A stretch of 64,000 bases of DNA from HGM04593 sp045631205 (GTDB lineage: Bacteria; Bacteroidota; Bacteroidia; Bacteroidales; Bacteroidaceae): positions 1 to 64,000 of the forward strand of contig JAZQUI010000007.1 of NCBI GenBank assembly GCA_045631205.1. The letters run 5' to 3'. The notes below the pieces were generated by a model. That model saw nothing but the letters and a program-made list of their open reading frames with translations, had not been told where the DNA came from and ran no database searches. A program made the position numbers and the translations under genes. Of the stretch, positions 9,176 through 18,505 are shown one piece after another. The stretch's first letter is position 1; every line of letters starts with the position of its first letter.

Positions 9176-9906
9176 TGAATTACAAAGAGATTATAGACCA
9201 ATACACGCAACTGCAAGGCAAACCCTTGCAGTTGCGTGCCATATTGTTTGATATGGACGGAGTGCTCTTCGACTCAATGCCCTACCACGCAAAAGCCTGG
9301 TCAAAGGTTATGAGCGATGCAGGCTTCAACTTCAGCGAAGAGGATGTTTATATGAACGAAGGCCGCACCGGTGCCGACACCATAAACACCGCAAGCCTCG
9401 CACAATTCGGCAAGCCCGCCACACAGGAGCTTATCGACGAGCTGTGCCAGACAAAATGCGACATCTTCGCCACGTACCCACCTACACCCCGTATGCAAGG
9501 CGCACTGGAGCTTGTGACAAAGGTAAAGGCAAGCGGCCTCACACCAATGATTGTAACAGGCTCGGGAACCCCCACTCTGCTCAATCGTATACAGAGCCAC
9601 TTCCCCGACCTCTTCGACGAGAACCACATAGTAACCAGTTTCAATGTGAAACGTGGCAAACCCTACCCCGACCCTTACCTTCTCGCACTCGAGAAAGGAG
9701 GCTTTGCCACCAACGAGGCAATCGTGGTAGAAAACGCCCCCTTAGGAGTAACTGCCGGAGTGGCAGCCGGGCTCTTTACCATAGCTGCAAATACAGGGCC
9801 GCTTAACCCACAAGTGCTCTACGATGCCGGTGCAAATATGGTGTTCCCCTCGGTAGAGGCAATTAATAACGAGTGGAGCAACCTTCTCGCAGCACTTAAA
9901 GCATAA
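9175..9906 (+). CDS. HAD-superfamily phosphatase / beta-phosphoglucomutase-like
   Basis: HAD hydrolase of subfamily IA with the alpha-helical cap of beta-phosphoglucomutase-like enzymes. Motif I is LFDMDGVLFDSMPYHAKAW (residues 24-42), where the first Asp is the nucleophile and the second the acid/base. Motif II is VTGSGTPT. The lysine of motif III lies in NVKRGKPYPDPYL, and the final acidic motif is VVENAPLGVTAGVAAG. It overlaps the pgi stop by one base, so translational coupling is likely. The substrate is not determined; sugar phosphates are an inference from family and context. It has 243 residues. Confidence 0.85.
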   Translation: MNYKEIIDQYTQLQGKPLQLRAILFDMDGVLFDSMPYHAKAWSKVMSDAGFNFSEEDVYMNEGRTGADTINTASLAQFGKPATQELIDELCQTKCDIFATYPPTPRMQGALELVTKVKASGLTPMIVTGSGTPTLLNRIQSHFPDLFDENHIVTSFNVKRGKPYPDPYLLALEKGGFATNEAIVVENAPLGVTAGVAAGLFTIAANTGPLNPQVLYDAGANMVFPSVEAINNEWSNLLAALKA

Positions 9907-9913
9907 AAGCAAT

Positions 9914-10750
9914 ATGAAGCAACTCCTGAAAAAAATAAACGACGCAATAGGCGCGCTCTACACACAAAGTGAAGTGAGCGCGCTATCGCGCATTATAGCC
10001 ACGGAGCTGCTCAATATCTCGCAAACCAATTACCTCCTTAAGGAACCCGTAACCCTCACTCCCGAGGAGGAAGAAAAGGTAACCGATGCCTTAGAAAGGC
10101 TCAAACAAAAAGAGCCTATACAATACATCCTCGGCTACAGCGACTTCTGCGGCCTACGTTTCGCCGTAACCCCTGCGGTGCTAATACCCCGCCCCGAAAC
10201 AAGCGAACTTGTAGAGTGGATAGCCACGGAAAGTAGCACCGCAAAGAGCATACTCGACATTGGCACCGGTAGCGGATGTATCGCGGTAAGCCTTGCCACA
10301 ATGATGCCACAAGCACAAGTTACAGCGTGGGATATTTCCACACATGCCCTTGCCGTAGCGCAGAAGAACAGCACCGCCAACGGCTGCAATGTTCTTTTCG
10401 AAGAGCGCGACATTCTCAACTACGAACCCACAGAAGAGAAATACGACATAATAGTGAGCAACCCGCCATACATTAAAGAGGTTGAGAAAAAAGAGATGGA
10501 AGAAAATGTCCTTCTATGGGAGCCCCACCTCGCACTCTTTGTACCCGACAACGACCCCTTACTCTTCTACCGCACAATTACCAAAAAAGCACAGAACATG
10601 CTTACCCCTGGCGGTAAACTCTATTTTGAAATAAACCGCGAACACGGAGCCGACACTGTTGCAATGTTGCAAGCGATGAACTACCGTAACATAACCCTTC
10701 GCAAAGACATTGCCGGCAACGACCGAATGATTATGGCCGAAAAACAATAA
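9914..10750 (+). CDS. prmC: Peptide chain release factor glutamine N5-methyltransferase
   Basis: Methylates the glutamine of the GGQ motif in release factors RF1/RF2 using S-adenosylmethionine. It has an N-terminal helical domain (about residues 1-85). The Rossmann methyltransferase core follows, with motif I ILDIGTGSGCIAVSLA and the hallmark NPPY in IIVSNPPYIKEVE. The preceding PRPETSELVEWI is also conserved in PrmC. Its 278 residues are the usual length. It starts 7 bases after the HAD gene and ends 4 bases before recX, so it belongs to the same tight gene string. Confidence 0.94.
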   Translation: MKQLLKKINDAIGALYTQSEVSALSRIIATELLNISQTNYLLKEPVTLTPEEEEKVTDALERLKQKEPIQYILGYSDFCGLRFAVTPAVLIPRPETSELVEWIATESSTAKSILDIGTGSGCIAVSLATMMPQAQVTAWDISTHALAVAQKNSTANGCNVLFEERDILNYEPTEEKYDIIVSNPPYIKEVEKKEMEENVLLWEPHLALFVPDNDPLLFYRTITKKAQNMLTPGGKLYFEINREHGADTVAMLQAMNYRNITLRKDIAGNDRMIMAEKQ

Positions 10751-10754
10751 AAGT

Positions 10755-11231
10755 ATGAAACCACTATCCCCTGCCGAAGCACTTAACAAGGCCGCAGCCT
10801 ACTGCACTCTGTGCGAGCGTTGCACAAGCGAGGTGAGTACAAAACTCACAGCGTGGGGCATAACACAGGCTGAGCAGAAAAATATACTTGACAGGTTGAA
10901 GAGCGAGGGGTTCATCGATGAAACACGTTACTGCCGCGCCTTCGTTAATGACAAAGTACGTTTCAACCGCTGGGGAAGAATAAAGATTACAGCCGCACTG
11001 CGCGAAAAGAAATTACCGAAAGAGGATATAAAGGCTGCAATAGAGCAGATAGACGAAGCGGCATATATGCAGGCGCTAAACGAGGTTATCACAACGAAGA
11101 GGAAAGAGTTTAAAGGCAACGACGACTATGCCACACGACAGAAAATAGTGCGTCACGCTGCTTCGCGCGGTTACGAACCGGCCAAAATTTTTCAAATAAT
11201 AAAATGCGACGAGTATGAAGTGGATTTCTGA
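10755..11231 (+). CDS. recX: Regulatory protein RecX
   Basis: Small helical protein whose family binds RecA filaments and modulates recombinase activity. The 158-residue product shows the RecX helical triplet repeats, for example LKSEGFIDETRYCRAFVNDKV, then RWGRIKITAALREKKL. No recA lies in the window. Its end overlaps the start of comF by 17 bases in another frame, which supports co-translation. Identification rests on overall pattern, not on a catalytic motif. Confidence 0.85.
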   Translation: MKPLSPAEALNKAAAYCTLCERCTSEVSTKLTAWGITQAEQKNILDRLKSEGFIDETRYCRAFVNDKVRFNRWGRIKITAALREKKLPKEDIKAAIEQIDEAAYMQALNEVITTKRKEFKGNDDYATRQKIVRHAASRGYEPAKIFQIIKCDEYEVDF

Positions 11232-11904
11232 CCTGCTCGATTTAATTCTGCCACGTTATTGCGCCGCTTGTGGCAGCATACTTTCGTCAAGCGAAAAGGA
11301 CCTGTGCATTAATTGCCTATACCAACTGCCGCGTATTGAGCCCGTACACGCCGCCGAAATTGAAAAATTATTCTGGGGAATAATACCTGTTGAAAAAGCG
11401 ACATCTTATATATACTACCGCAAAGGCTCGCCATACAACAATCTGCTACACCTTATAAAATACAAGAACCATCCCGAAATTGCCGAAAGGCTTGCAGCGG
11501 CAGCAGCTACAGAACTTATTACAGAAGGGTTCTTCAATGGGATTGATATTATAATTCCACTGCCGTTATCCAATAAAAAAGAGCGCAAGCGCGGTTACAA
11601 CCAATGCGATTATATAGCCAGGGGACTATCACGCATAAGCGGAATACCGGTTATAAAAAAAGCAGTTGCCCGAACCGTTGCCAATGAAACACAAACACAC
11701 AAGAACCGCGACGAGCGTTGGAAAAACGTAGAAGGTATATTTGCCGTAACCAATCACGAAGCTTTACAAGGAAAACACGCGTTGATTGTGGATGATGTTC
11801 TAACTACCGGTGCTACCATAGCCGCCTGTGCAAAAAGCATCACCGAACTCCCCAATACCAAAGTAAGCCTTTTCACACTGGCATACTCATACAACAATAT
11901 ATAA
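11215..11904 (+). CDS. ComF-family phosphoribosyltransferase-like protein
   Basis: ComF relatives pair an N-terminal zinc ribbon with a type I phosphoribosyltransferase fold; in naturally competent bacteria they help take up DNA. Here the ribbon is YCAACGSILSSSEKDLCINC (four Cys, CxxC x14 CxxC, residues about 15-36). The PRPP-binding motif is ALIVDDVLTTGATIAAC near residue 190. KKERKRGYNQCDYIARG is the conserved ComF segment. It has 229 residues, the normal length. It is last of the plus-strand run, with a bidirectional hairpin after it. Whether this organism takes up DNA is unknown. Confidence 0.9.
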   Translation: MKWISDLLDLILPRYCAACGSILSSSEKDLCINCLYQLPRIEPVHAAEIEKLFWGIIPVEKATSYIYYRKGSPYNNLLHLIKYKNHPEIAERLAAAAATELITEGFFNGIDIIIPLPLSNKKERKRGYNQCDYIARGLSRISGIPVIKKAVARTVANETQTHKNRDERWKNVEGIFAVTNHEALQGKHALIVDDVLTTGATIAACAKSITELPNTKVSLFTLAYSYNNI

Positions 11905-11927
11905 AACAAAGCAGATATGTATAAATA

Positions 11928-11958
11928 AAATGGAGATAGCCGGTGGCTGTCTCCATTT
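11928..11958. terminator. Bidirectional terminator between comF and tyrS
   Basis: Arms 11928-11941 (AAATGGAGATAGCC) and 11945-11958 (GGCTGTCTCCATTT) pair over 14 positions with one G-T, around a 3-base loop. It lies between convergent genes and ends in short A/T runs on both sides. Confidence 0.8.
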
Positions 11959-11985
11959 GCTTGATATTATTGTAATAAATATATC

Positions 11986-13281
11986 TTACTTGACAATTAT
12001 CAGATAGTAGTTCTTCTTACCCTTTTGCACAAGTATATATTTGTCGTTAAGCAAATTCTCAACGCCAATAACCTGATCAAAAGCAGCAAGTTTCTCTTTA
12101 TTTACCGAAACGCCACCACCCTGTACAAGTTTACGCATCTCGCCTTTTGAAGCGAAGATTGCAGCAGCATCGGTAGTGAGGTCAACAGCCTTAACGCCCT
12201 CCTCCAACAATGAACGAGAAACTTCGAAAGTGGGAACACCATCGAACACTGCAAGTAAAGTATCCTCGTCGAGTGAACGCAAAGCCTCAGATGTCGCATT
12301 GCCAAAGAGAATGCCCGAAGCCTCAATAGCCTTGTTATACTCTTCCTCGCCGTGTACAAGCACAGTAACCTCCTGTGCAAGACGTTTCTGCAAAAGACGC
12401 AAGTGGGGAGCCTCGGCGTGCTGTGCCACAAGTGCCTCAATTTCTTCACGGCAGATTGAAGTAAATATCTTAATATACTTCTGAGCATCGTCGTCGCTCA
12501 CGTTCAACCAGAACTGATAGAAACGATAGGGAGAGGTGTAACGCTTGTCGAGCCAGATGTTACCCTGCTCGGTCTTACCGAACTTCTTACCATCGGCCTT
12601 TGTAATAAGAGGACAGGTAAGTGCGTAAGCCTCGTTACCCGACATCTTACGTATCATCTCGGTACCGGTGGTAATGTTTCCCCACTGGTCGGCACCACCA
12701 AGCTGGAGTTTGCAACCGTGAGTCTCGTTCAAATGCACAAAGTCGTAACCCTGCAACAACTGATATGTAAACTCGGTAAACGACATACCGTCGGTACCAG
12801 CCTCGCCCGAAAGACGACGCTTAACAGAGTCCTTGGACATCATATAGTTGACGGTAATCATCTTACCCACGTTACGAATGAAATCGAGGAAAGTAAACTC
12901 CTTCATCCAGTCGTAGTTGTTCACAAGAATAGCAGCGTTGGGTGCATCGCTGTCAAAATCGAGGAAGCGTGCAAGCTGTTTCTTAATAGCCTCCTGGTTG
13001 TGACGCAAACGCTCCTCGTCAATGAGTACACGCTCCTTTGATTTACCCGAAGGGTCACCAATCATACCGGTAGCACCACCGATGAGCGCAATGGGTTTGT
13101 GACCACACTGCTGGAAGTGACGAAGCATCATCACACCAACAAGGTGACCTATATGCAAAGAGTCGGCAGTGGGGTCAATACCCAAATAGGCACTTGTCAA
13201 CTCCTTCTGTAACTGTTCCTCTGTTCCCGGCGTCATATCCTGAATCATACCACGCCATTTAAGTTCCTGTACGAAATTCAT
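11986..13281 (-). CDS. tyrS: Tyrosyl-tRNA synthetase
   Basis: Class I synthetase charging tRNA-Tyr with tyrosine. The HIGH motif reads HIGH in DPTADSLHIGHLVGVMML (about residue 42). The KMSKS-equivalent is KFGKT in DGKKFGKTEQGNIWLD. The tyrosine-pocket region LQGYDFVHLNETHGCKLQLG contains the conserved QxxD-type residues. The C-terminal ~90 residues form an S4-like RNA-binding domain. It has 431 residues, typical of the TyrRS class used by most bacteria. A complete promoter (both boxes) precedes it at 13324-13354. Confidence 0.97.
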   Translation of the reverse strand: MNFVQELKWRGMIQDMTPGTEEQLQKELTSAYLGIDPTADSLHIGHLVGVMMLRHFQQCGHKPIALIGGATGMIGDPSGKSKERVLIDEERLRHNQEAIKKQLARFLDFDSDAPNAAILVNNYDWMKEFTFLDFIRNVGKMITVNYMMSKDSVKRRLSGEAGTDGMSFTEFTYQLLQGYDFVHLNETHGCKLQLGGADQWGNITTGTEMIRKMSGNEAYALTCPLITKADGKKFGKTEQGNIWLDKRYTSPYRFYQFWLNVSDDDAQKYIKIFTSICREEIEALVAQHAEAPHLRLLQKRLAQEVTVLVHGEEEYNKAIEASGILFGNATSEALRSLDEDTLLAVFDGVPTFEVSRSLLEEGVKAVDLTTDAAAIFASKGEMRKLVQGGGVSVNKEKLAAFDQVIGVENLLNDKYILVQKGKKNYYLIIVK

Positions 13282-13323
13282 AAGTATATATTTTTATTTT
13301 TTTTATTTTCGGCTAACAACTTG

Positions 13324-13354
13324 CAAAAGTATAGAAATACAACAGCAATTCAAA
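13324..13354 (-). promoter_or_regulatory. tyrS promoter with both boxes
   Basis: On the minus strand TTTG (13354-13351) and TACTTTTG (13331-13324) are separated by 19 bases, matching the Bacteroidota consensus. The box ends 43 bases before the tyrS ATG. Confidence 0.8.
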
Positions 13355-13377
13355 GCAAAGAGCCTTTTTTTTACCCT

Positions 13378-14181
13378 TTACAGGCGATAGAGCTCCGAGG
13401 GAGTGGTACGTTTCAGCACCACCAACTGAAAGTCCTTGCCTGCAATAATTCCATAATTACGCATCTCCATCACCACACTTTTGTATGCAAGTTCAGGGTG
13501 ATTATTCTCTTCGCTCAAGTGACACAACCACACATTCTTTACATTAACATTGAAGTGCGACGCCAGATATTTGGCTGTTGTCTGGTTGCTCAAATGACCA
13601 CGAGGACCACTCACGCGAACTTTTAGGAATTCGGGGTAACGCCCCATTGCAAGCATCTGTTCCTCGTAATTGGCTTCAATCACAAGGTAATTGGCCTGGT
13701 CGAGATAATATGATATTGTATCGTCGATATGTCCCAAGTCGGTGGCAATACAGAACTTCTTGTCACCAACCTCAATGAAATAACCAACATTATCGGTACC
13801 ATCGTGTGGAACCTCGAAAGGAGTAATCTCGAAATCGCGGAAAACGGTCTTTTCACCCTTCTCCACATAACGAACATACTGCGCATCAATAGGTTTTGTT
13901 ATACAATAGTTGTTATTTATCCCTCTATGCACTTCACGAGTCGCATATACAGGAATATTTGCTTTCGACGATATAACACCCAACGACTTTATATGGTCGG
14001 CGTGGTCGTGTGTTACAAACATCGCACAAATACTCTCAAAAGCAATCCCTTCTTTCTTCAAAGCCATTCTGATGGTCTTCGACGGGATGCCGGCATCAAT
14101 GAGGATACCGTAATCGCCTACCCCCAGATAGTAACAGTTACCGCAGCTACCGCTACCGATACTCATAAATCGAATCTCCAT
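13378..14181 (-). CDS. MBL-fold metallo-hydrolase, WalJ/YycJ-like
   Basis: Metallo-beta-lactamase-fold hydrolase of the WalJ (VicX/YycJ) type, a family with reported nuclease-like relatives. The HxHxDH zinc motif is FVTHDHADHIKSLG near residue 56. Downstream ligands include HDGTDNVGYFIE, CIATDLGHIDD and WLCHLSEENNHPE. SIGSGSCGNCYYLG at the N-terminus is characteristic of the family. It has 267 residues, normal length. It lies 45 bases after the TamL gene on the same strand and may be co-transcribed. The cellular substrate is unknown. Confidence 0.88.
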   Translation of the reverse strand: MEIRFMSIGSGSCGNCYYLGVGDYGILIDAGIPSKTIRMALKKEGIAFESICAMFVTHDHADHIKSLGVISSKANIPVYATREVHRGINNNYCITKPIDAQYVRYVEKGEKTVFRDFEITPFEVPHDGTDNVGYFIEVGDKKFCIATDLGHIDDTISYYLDQANYLVIEANYEEQMLAMGRYPEFLKVRVSGPRGHLSNQTTAKYLASHFNVNVKNVWLCHLSEENNHPELAYKSVVMEMRNYGIIAGKDFQLVVLKRTTPSELYRL

Positions 14182-14226
14182 ATATATATAATTTTAATCT
14201 TCTCAAATTAAACAGTGCATCTCCAC

Positions 14227-16518
14227 TTAGAACGGATAACCTATTGCAAAGTGGAACGCAAAATCCCTGCTGAAATCGGGATGAAGGAATGCCAATTTTT
14301 CCTTCCCGTGATATGCAGGGTTTACAGCCTTCATACCCCCGTCGAGACGGAAGACAAACCAATCGAACTCAAATCGCAAACCCAAGCCATAGGAAAAGGC
14401 CAAGTCGCGCCAGAAAGTTCTCAAATCAAGTTCACCGTCGGGCTGTTCATCATACCAGCGTAATGTCCACACATTACCGGCATCAATAAATACCGCAGAG
14501 TGAACTTTCCAAAAAAGATGAGAACGGAACTCCAAACTGAAATCCAGTTTCACATCACCCAATTGGTTAATAAAATCTATATCTTCATTTTTGCTACGAT
14601 AGCGTCCCGGTCCCACACTTCTCACATTCCAACCGCGCAAGCCATTGGCACCACCGGCAAAATAACGTTTCTCAAAAGGTAAAACACGGGAATTACCATA
14701 AGGATAAGCAACACCAAGGCCCAAATGCATAACCAAAGCGTTCCTTTTATCGAATTTCACCCGCGTAACTACATCAAAATCTCCCTTCACGTACTGTGCA
14801 TAAGCAATATTCATAAAAGTATATTGCCCATCTTCGTTTCTTGTGGCACCGAGCAATTTGCTACCCAGGTGAAGCACATTACCCGAAGACTCTATACCGG
14901 CACGCAACGAATAGGCCACATTTGAGAACCAATCGATATCGCCATACGAAGAGTTGTAAGTGTAAGTATAACCAAGTTTTGTTATCAACAAATTCTCATA
15001 GTTATACTTTAAGATGGAATTTCTGTTCGACAAACTGTCGAGATACTGATATTTGAATGTTTCCGAAATCCACGGCACATAAATGTAGTTCACATCGAGA
15101 ATATCCAGTTTATGCATAGACTTCACATTCTTGCTCCACTGATAACCCCACGAGGCAGCTAACAGGCGACGGTCAAATTCGGGACGCTCCTGCGAATTGA
15201 ACTTCAAAGTAAACAACGTCGAGGATTTAAGCATTCTCTCCTTTGCCGGCACAAATTTGGAAGCATAGCCACCCAACAAGCGCAACGAAAGTTCTGCACC
15301 ATACTCAAAATAAGAATTGCCGGTATAGCCGCTCAAACCGGATATAGCCTCATAAGCACCATACAAGCGCAACGAAAGCAATTCCGAACCACCGAAAAGG
15401 TTCCTATCCGAAAAGGTTATTGAAGAAGCAGCGCCCAAATCTCCGGCAGTATTGGTACCCTCAATCTCAAAAGTCACTGAACGACGTTTGTTTCTCTCAT
15501 ACATAATATAGCAATCAAGCAACGACGTATCGGGGTGCTCAACCATACGCAATGTCGGATAACGCAAGGCGGTTAACTGCACAAGCGAACTATAAGTACG
15601 GTCAACATTCTTTGCCGCATACGTCTCACCGGGAACTATAAAAGTCTTGTGTGCCAAATTACGCGGACGTACCACCGTGTTATCCTTATACCTGAATTTA
15701 TAAAGACCGAAAGAGGTTGTATCACACTCCTCCAATACATCATTGTTCAGTCGCAATCCCGCACCCGATACAAAATAGACATCGTTGAAAGTATAAACCT
15801 TATGCGGCTCGGGCATAGCTCCGTCGGCAGGAGCGTACAGAGCAATCTCCATTGTCAAATCAACATCGGTTGAGTAATGCGCAGTGTCGGCAACATACGA
15901 GATATAATCCTTTTGAAAACGGTAATATCCCATATTCTTCAACATCGAGGTAATTCTGCGACGCTCGCCTTCGAGCAGACCGACACTAAACGGCATACCC
16001 GAGCGCAATAACGAAACTGAATCGGCAGCCAATACAGCTGCGATGGCTTTATCTTTGGTCTCAACCTTTACCGAGCGTATATAGTACATATCACGCTCGT
16101 GCAAATAATAGATAACTTCGGCTTTATCGTCACCCACCTCCTGGCATTCATAATCGACAGTTGCACGCAAATAACCATTATCGCGCAACATCTGTCTTAT
16201 ATTACTTCTCGACAACTCACTCTTCTCTGCACTATAAAGAACCGGAGCCTCGCCAATTTTACGCAAAGCTCGATTAACCCACTTTGTACTATCGCGACCC
16301 GATGAGGAGTAAAGAGCGAGTGGAACACCAAACAAGCCAAACCACTTTGAGTTTGGGGTCTGCTTCAAATACTGCTTTGCATTCTCCTCATTCACCTTGT
16401 TCACGTGAGAAACAATATCGACTTTGTCGAGCAACAATTGCCCTTCGGGGACAAATTTTGTCACCGAACACGATACCGCAACCATTGCGCAAACAACAAG
16501 CAGCAAAATGTTTCTCAT
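14227..16518 (-). CDS. TamA/BamA-family outer-membrane lipoprotein (TamL-like)
   Basis: Omp85-superfamily outer-membrane protein. The N-terminus is a lipoprotein signal (MRNILLLVVCAMVAVSCSVT; lipobox AVSC), the feature that separates Bacteroidota TamL from ordinary TamA. POTRA-like repeats occupy roughly residues 25-350 and the C-terminal ~350 residues are a 16-strand barrel, with the surface-loop region YFAGGANGLRGWNVRSVGPG carrying the VRGF/RGW-type motif of Omp85 proteins. The final residue is Phe, as for barrel insertion signals. It has 763 residues. No tamB partner lies beside it. It is divergent from the methyltransferase at 16666. Confidence 0.88.
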   Translation of the reverse strand: MRNILLLVVCAMVAVSCSVTKFVPEGQLLLDKVDIVSHVNKVNEENAKQYLKQTPNSKWFGLFGVPLALYSSSGRDSTKWVNRALRKIGEAPVLYSAEKSELSRSNIRQMLRDNGYLRATVDYECQEVGDDKAEVIYYLHERDMYYIRSVKVETKDKAIAAVLAADSVSLLRSGMPFSVGLLEGERRRITSMLKNMGYYRFQKDYISYVADTAHYSTDVDLTMEIALYAPADGAMPEPHKVYTFNDVYFVSGAGLRLNNDVLEECDTTSFGLYKFRYKDNTVVRPRNLAHKTFIVPGETYAAKNVDRTYSSLVQLTALRYPTLRMVEHPDTSLLDCYIMYERNKRRSVTFEIEGTNTAGDLGAASSITFSDRNLFGGSELLSLRLYGAYEAISGLSGYTGNSYFEYGAELSLRLLGGYASKFVPAKERMLKSSTLFTLKFNSQERPEFDRRLLAASWGYQWSKNVKSMHKLDILDVNYIYVPWISETFKYQYLDSLSNRNSILKYNYENLLITKLGYTYTYNSSYGDIDWFSNVAYSLRAGIESSGNVLHLGSKLLGATRNEDGQYTFMNIAYAQYVKGDFDVVTRVKFDKRNALVMHLGLGVAYPYGNSRVLPFEKRYFAGGANGLRGWNVRSVGPGRYRSKNEDIDFINQLGDVKLDFSLEFRSHLFWKVHSAVFIDAGNVWTLRWYDEQPDGELDLRTFWRDLAFSYGLGLRFEFDWFVFRLDGGMKAVNPAYHGKEKLAFLHPDFSRDFAFHFAIGYPF

Positions 16519-16594
16519 AGATAATTACACAGGTAAAAACAGGTGCAAACAACTGTATTTACAAATAAGCTCAATTGGTATTAAAAAATTCTTG

Positions 16595-16602
16595 CAAATA
16601 TA
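16595..16602 (-). promoter_or_regulatory. -7 box of the TamL promoter
   Basis: Minus-strand TATATTTG fits TAnnTTTG and lies 77 bases before the TamL ATG. No TTTG is found at the standard -33 distance. Confidence 0.5.
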
Positions 16603-16625
16603 CTAAAATCTTAAAAGATTTAAGG

Positions 16626-16633
16626 TAGCTTTG
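16626..16633 (+). promoter_or_regulatory. -7 box of the RNA methyltransferase promoter
   Basis: TAGCTTTG fits TAnnTTTG, 32 bases before the ATG at 16666 and facing away from the TamL box. Confidence 0.55.
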
Positions 16634-16665
16634 TAACACTTTAACGCGCAAGAAACATTTAAAAT

Positions 16666-17424
16666 ATGCTAACAAAAGCCCAACTTAAACTTATAAAGTC
16701 GCTCGAGCAGAGAAAATTCAGAAAAGAGACCCGCCTCTTTGTCGCCGAAGGATGGAAAACCATAGGCGACCTCATTGCCTGCGGTCTTTCCTGCAAACTG
16801 TTTATAGCCACCAAAGAGTGGTTGGCAGAACATTCGATGGAGTGTTCCATTAAGGCTATTGAGGTTAGCGACGAAGATATGAAGAAAGCAAGTTTTCTGC
16901 GCACACCACAAGGAACACTCGCTCTCTTTGAGCAACCCAATGAGGAGCCCGACGAGAAATTCCCGACAAGCGAACTATGCCTTGCACTCGACAACGTGCA
17001 GGACCCCGGTAATTTAGGCACCATCATACGCATTGCCGACTGGTTCGGTATAGAGCACATATATTGCTCCACCGGCACCGTCGATGCCTACAATCCCAAG
17101 ACCGTGCAAGCCACTATGGGAGCCATAGGACGTGTAAAAATACACTATACCAACTTGCCGGCCCTCATTACATCGCTCGAAGGCAAAACACCCGTTTACG
17201 GAACATTTCTCGAAGGAGAGAACATATACGGCCTTCCACTATCACCCAACGGGCTCATTGTAATGGGAAACGAAGGCAATGGAATAAGCCCCGAATGCCG
17301 TGAAAAGATTAAGGAAAAACTATTCATCCCCAACTACCCCGCAGAGCGCGAGACATCGGAGTCGCTGAACGTATCCACCGCCACTGCAATAATATGCAGC
17401 GAATTCCGCCGCAGAATGGGATAA
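16666..17424 (+). CDS. TrmH/SpoU-family RNA 2'-O-methyltransferase
   Basis: SPOUT-class enzyme transferring a methyl group from S-adenosylmethionine to a ribose 2'-OH in rRNA or tRNA. The three family motifs are present: NVQDPGNLGTIIRIADWFG (about residue 110), GLIVMGNEGNGISPE (about 200) and IPNYPAERETSESLNVSTAT at the knotted C-terminus. The first ~95 residues are a substrate-binding domain of the SpoU type. It has 252 residues. The exact target nucleotide is not deducible. The stop codon lies one base from that of the convergent gene. Confidence 0.93.
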   Translation: MLTKAQLKLIKSLEQRKFRKETRLFVAEGWKTIGDLIACGLSCKLFIATKEWLAEHSMECSIKAIEVSDEDMKKASFLRTPQGTLALFEQPNEEPDEKFPTSELCLALDNVQDPGNLGTIIRIADWFGIEHIYCSTGTVDAYNPKTVQATMGAIGRVKIHYTNLPALITSLEGKTPVYGTFLEGENIYGLPLSPNGLIVMGNEGNGISPECREKIKEKLFIPNYPAERETSESLNVSTATAIICSEFRRRMG

Positions 17425-17425
17425 T

Positions 17426-17722
17426 TCAGCTCAGTCTTGTCAAAGGAGAAGAATTTACATACCCTTCGCACAAAGGGACATCACAAGAGTATAGAAAAAG
17501 AGGTTGATCGCAGCAAGAAGACTGCGCAACCTCTTTTTTAATATCACCTAATACAGCCGCGCAAGAAAGGTGAGAGAGGAAAGCCTCCTCCACCCACAAC
17601 ATCGACTGTCTTTCGCCATCAAAAGGAAAGTAAGAACGCACCACCCCGGCAATAACCTCAACGGTGTGCATCGAAAGCACCTCACCCGTCACAAGATGCA
17701 GTTTTCTTACAGCGTACAACAT
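17426..17722 (-). CDS. Conserved small protein of unknown function
   Basis: I do not recognise a family. The 98-residue product has no signal peptide or membrane segment. The first half reads as a compact beta domain (YAVRKLHLVTGEVLSMHTVEVIAG, then FPFDGERQSMLWVEEAFL). Six cysteine residues fall in the C-terminal half. Its ATG overlaps the stop of the DUF4296 gene by one base, so it is almost certainly the last gene of the ileS-traR-lspA-DUF4296 transcript. That coupling is the main support that it is real. Confidence 0.65.
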   Translation of the reverse strand: MLYAVRKLHLVTGEVLSMHTVEVIAGVVRSYFPFDGERQSMLWVEEAFLSHLSCAAVLGDIKKEVAQSSCCDQPLFLYSCDVPLCEGYVNSSPLTRLS

Positions 17723-18498
17723 TACTTGCCAACCACAGGGTGAACACGCTTCACGGCAATATTGCTAACAAGCAAACGCGGCATACAAAGCGAGTCGTTA
17801 TCGGAGTAATACAAGAAACCATGTAAAGCCTTTACACCACTGGCAAAATTTCTGTTCACAGCAACAGCATAAGCACCATCACCCGAAATATCCACACCGT
17901 TTGCAGCAGTTGTTTCATCATTATACTCCACCACAATAGCTGCGTGAGCATTGTATTCGACAGAATCGAGCCCTGCGGGCAAATGTTTCACCATAAAAGA
18001 GAAAGAGAGACTGTCACCTTTTACATAAGTGGTGTCAGCTTTATAAGCAAACATCAACTTATTTGAAAAGGCAACCGAAGAGAGCAGCTTCACCTTTGTT
18101 TCTCGCCACAGGTTCACTGTGTCGGCCGATGCCATCAATTGATTAAAAGCATCATCTGCCGCTGTAACCACTCCCATATTCTCCATCTCTGCCACCAACT
18201 TCCTTTCGAGAGAAGCATAAATTCTCGAAAGTTGTTTAGGATAGCGTGTGTACCACACCAATGAAGAGTCGAGTTCCTCTTTTGTCACTCCGTGCTTTTC
18301 GAACACATAATTTATATGCAGTTTCTTTTTAAAGCTCGTTGAGACCTCCTCGGCTGTAATAGCTTGTGCCAAATGATAATCATAAAGCAAAGCTTCCATT
18401 TTGTCAGGAGCAATAACCCCGTCGGGTCTTCCAACCTCACAGGCGACACACAGTATCGACAAAAAAATAAATAATATTTTCACAAAAGGAGCTCTCAT
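17722..18498 (-). CDS. DUF4296 lipoprotein
   Basis: Predicted lipoprotein with the Bacteroidota-specific DUF4296 domain; function unknown. The signal is MRAPFVKILFIFLSILCVAC with Cys20 as the lipidated residue, after which DGVIAPDKMEALLYDYHLAQAI is the characteristic domain start. I chose ATG 18498 over an upstream TTG at 18504 because it gives a clean lipoprotein signal. It has 258 residues. The C-terminal part is predicted beta-rich. It lies 7 bases after lspA, so its signal peptidase is encoded by its operon neighbour. Confidence 0.85.
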   Translation of the reverse strand: MRAPFVKILFIFLSILCVACEVGRPDGVIAPDKMEALLYDYHLAQAITAEEVSTSFKKKLHINYVFEKHGVTKEELDSSLVWYTRYPKQLSRIYASLERKLVAEMENMGVVTAADDAFNQLMASADTVNLWRETKVKLLSSVAFSNKLMFAYKADTTYVKGDSLSFSFMVKHLPAGLDSVEYNAHAAIVVEYNDETTAANGVDISGDGAYAVAVNRNFASGVKALHGFLYYSDNDSLCMPRLLVSNIAVKRVHPVVGK

Positions 18499-18505
18499 AC
18501 ACAAA

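Noticed and set aside
9914..11904. Possible natural-competence cluster from recX and comF
   Set aside because: ComF-like genes occur in many non-competent bacteria and no other competence gene is present in the window.
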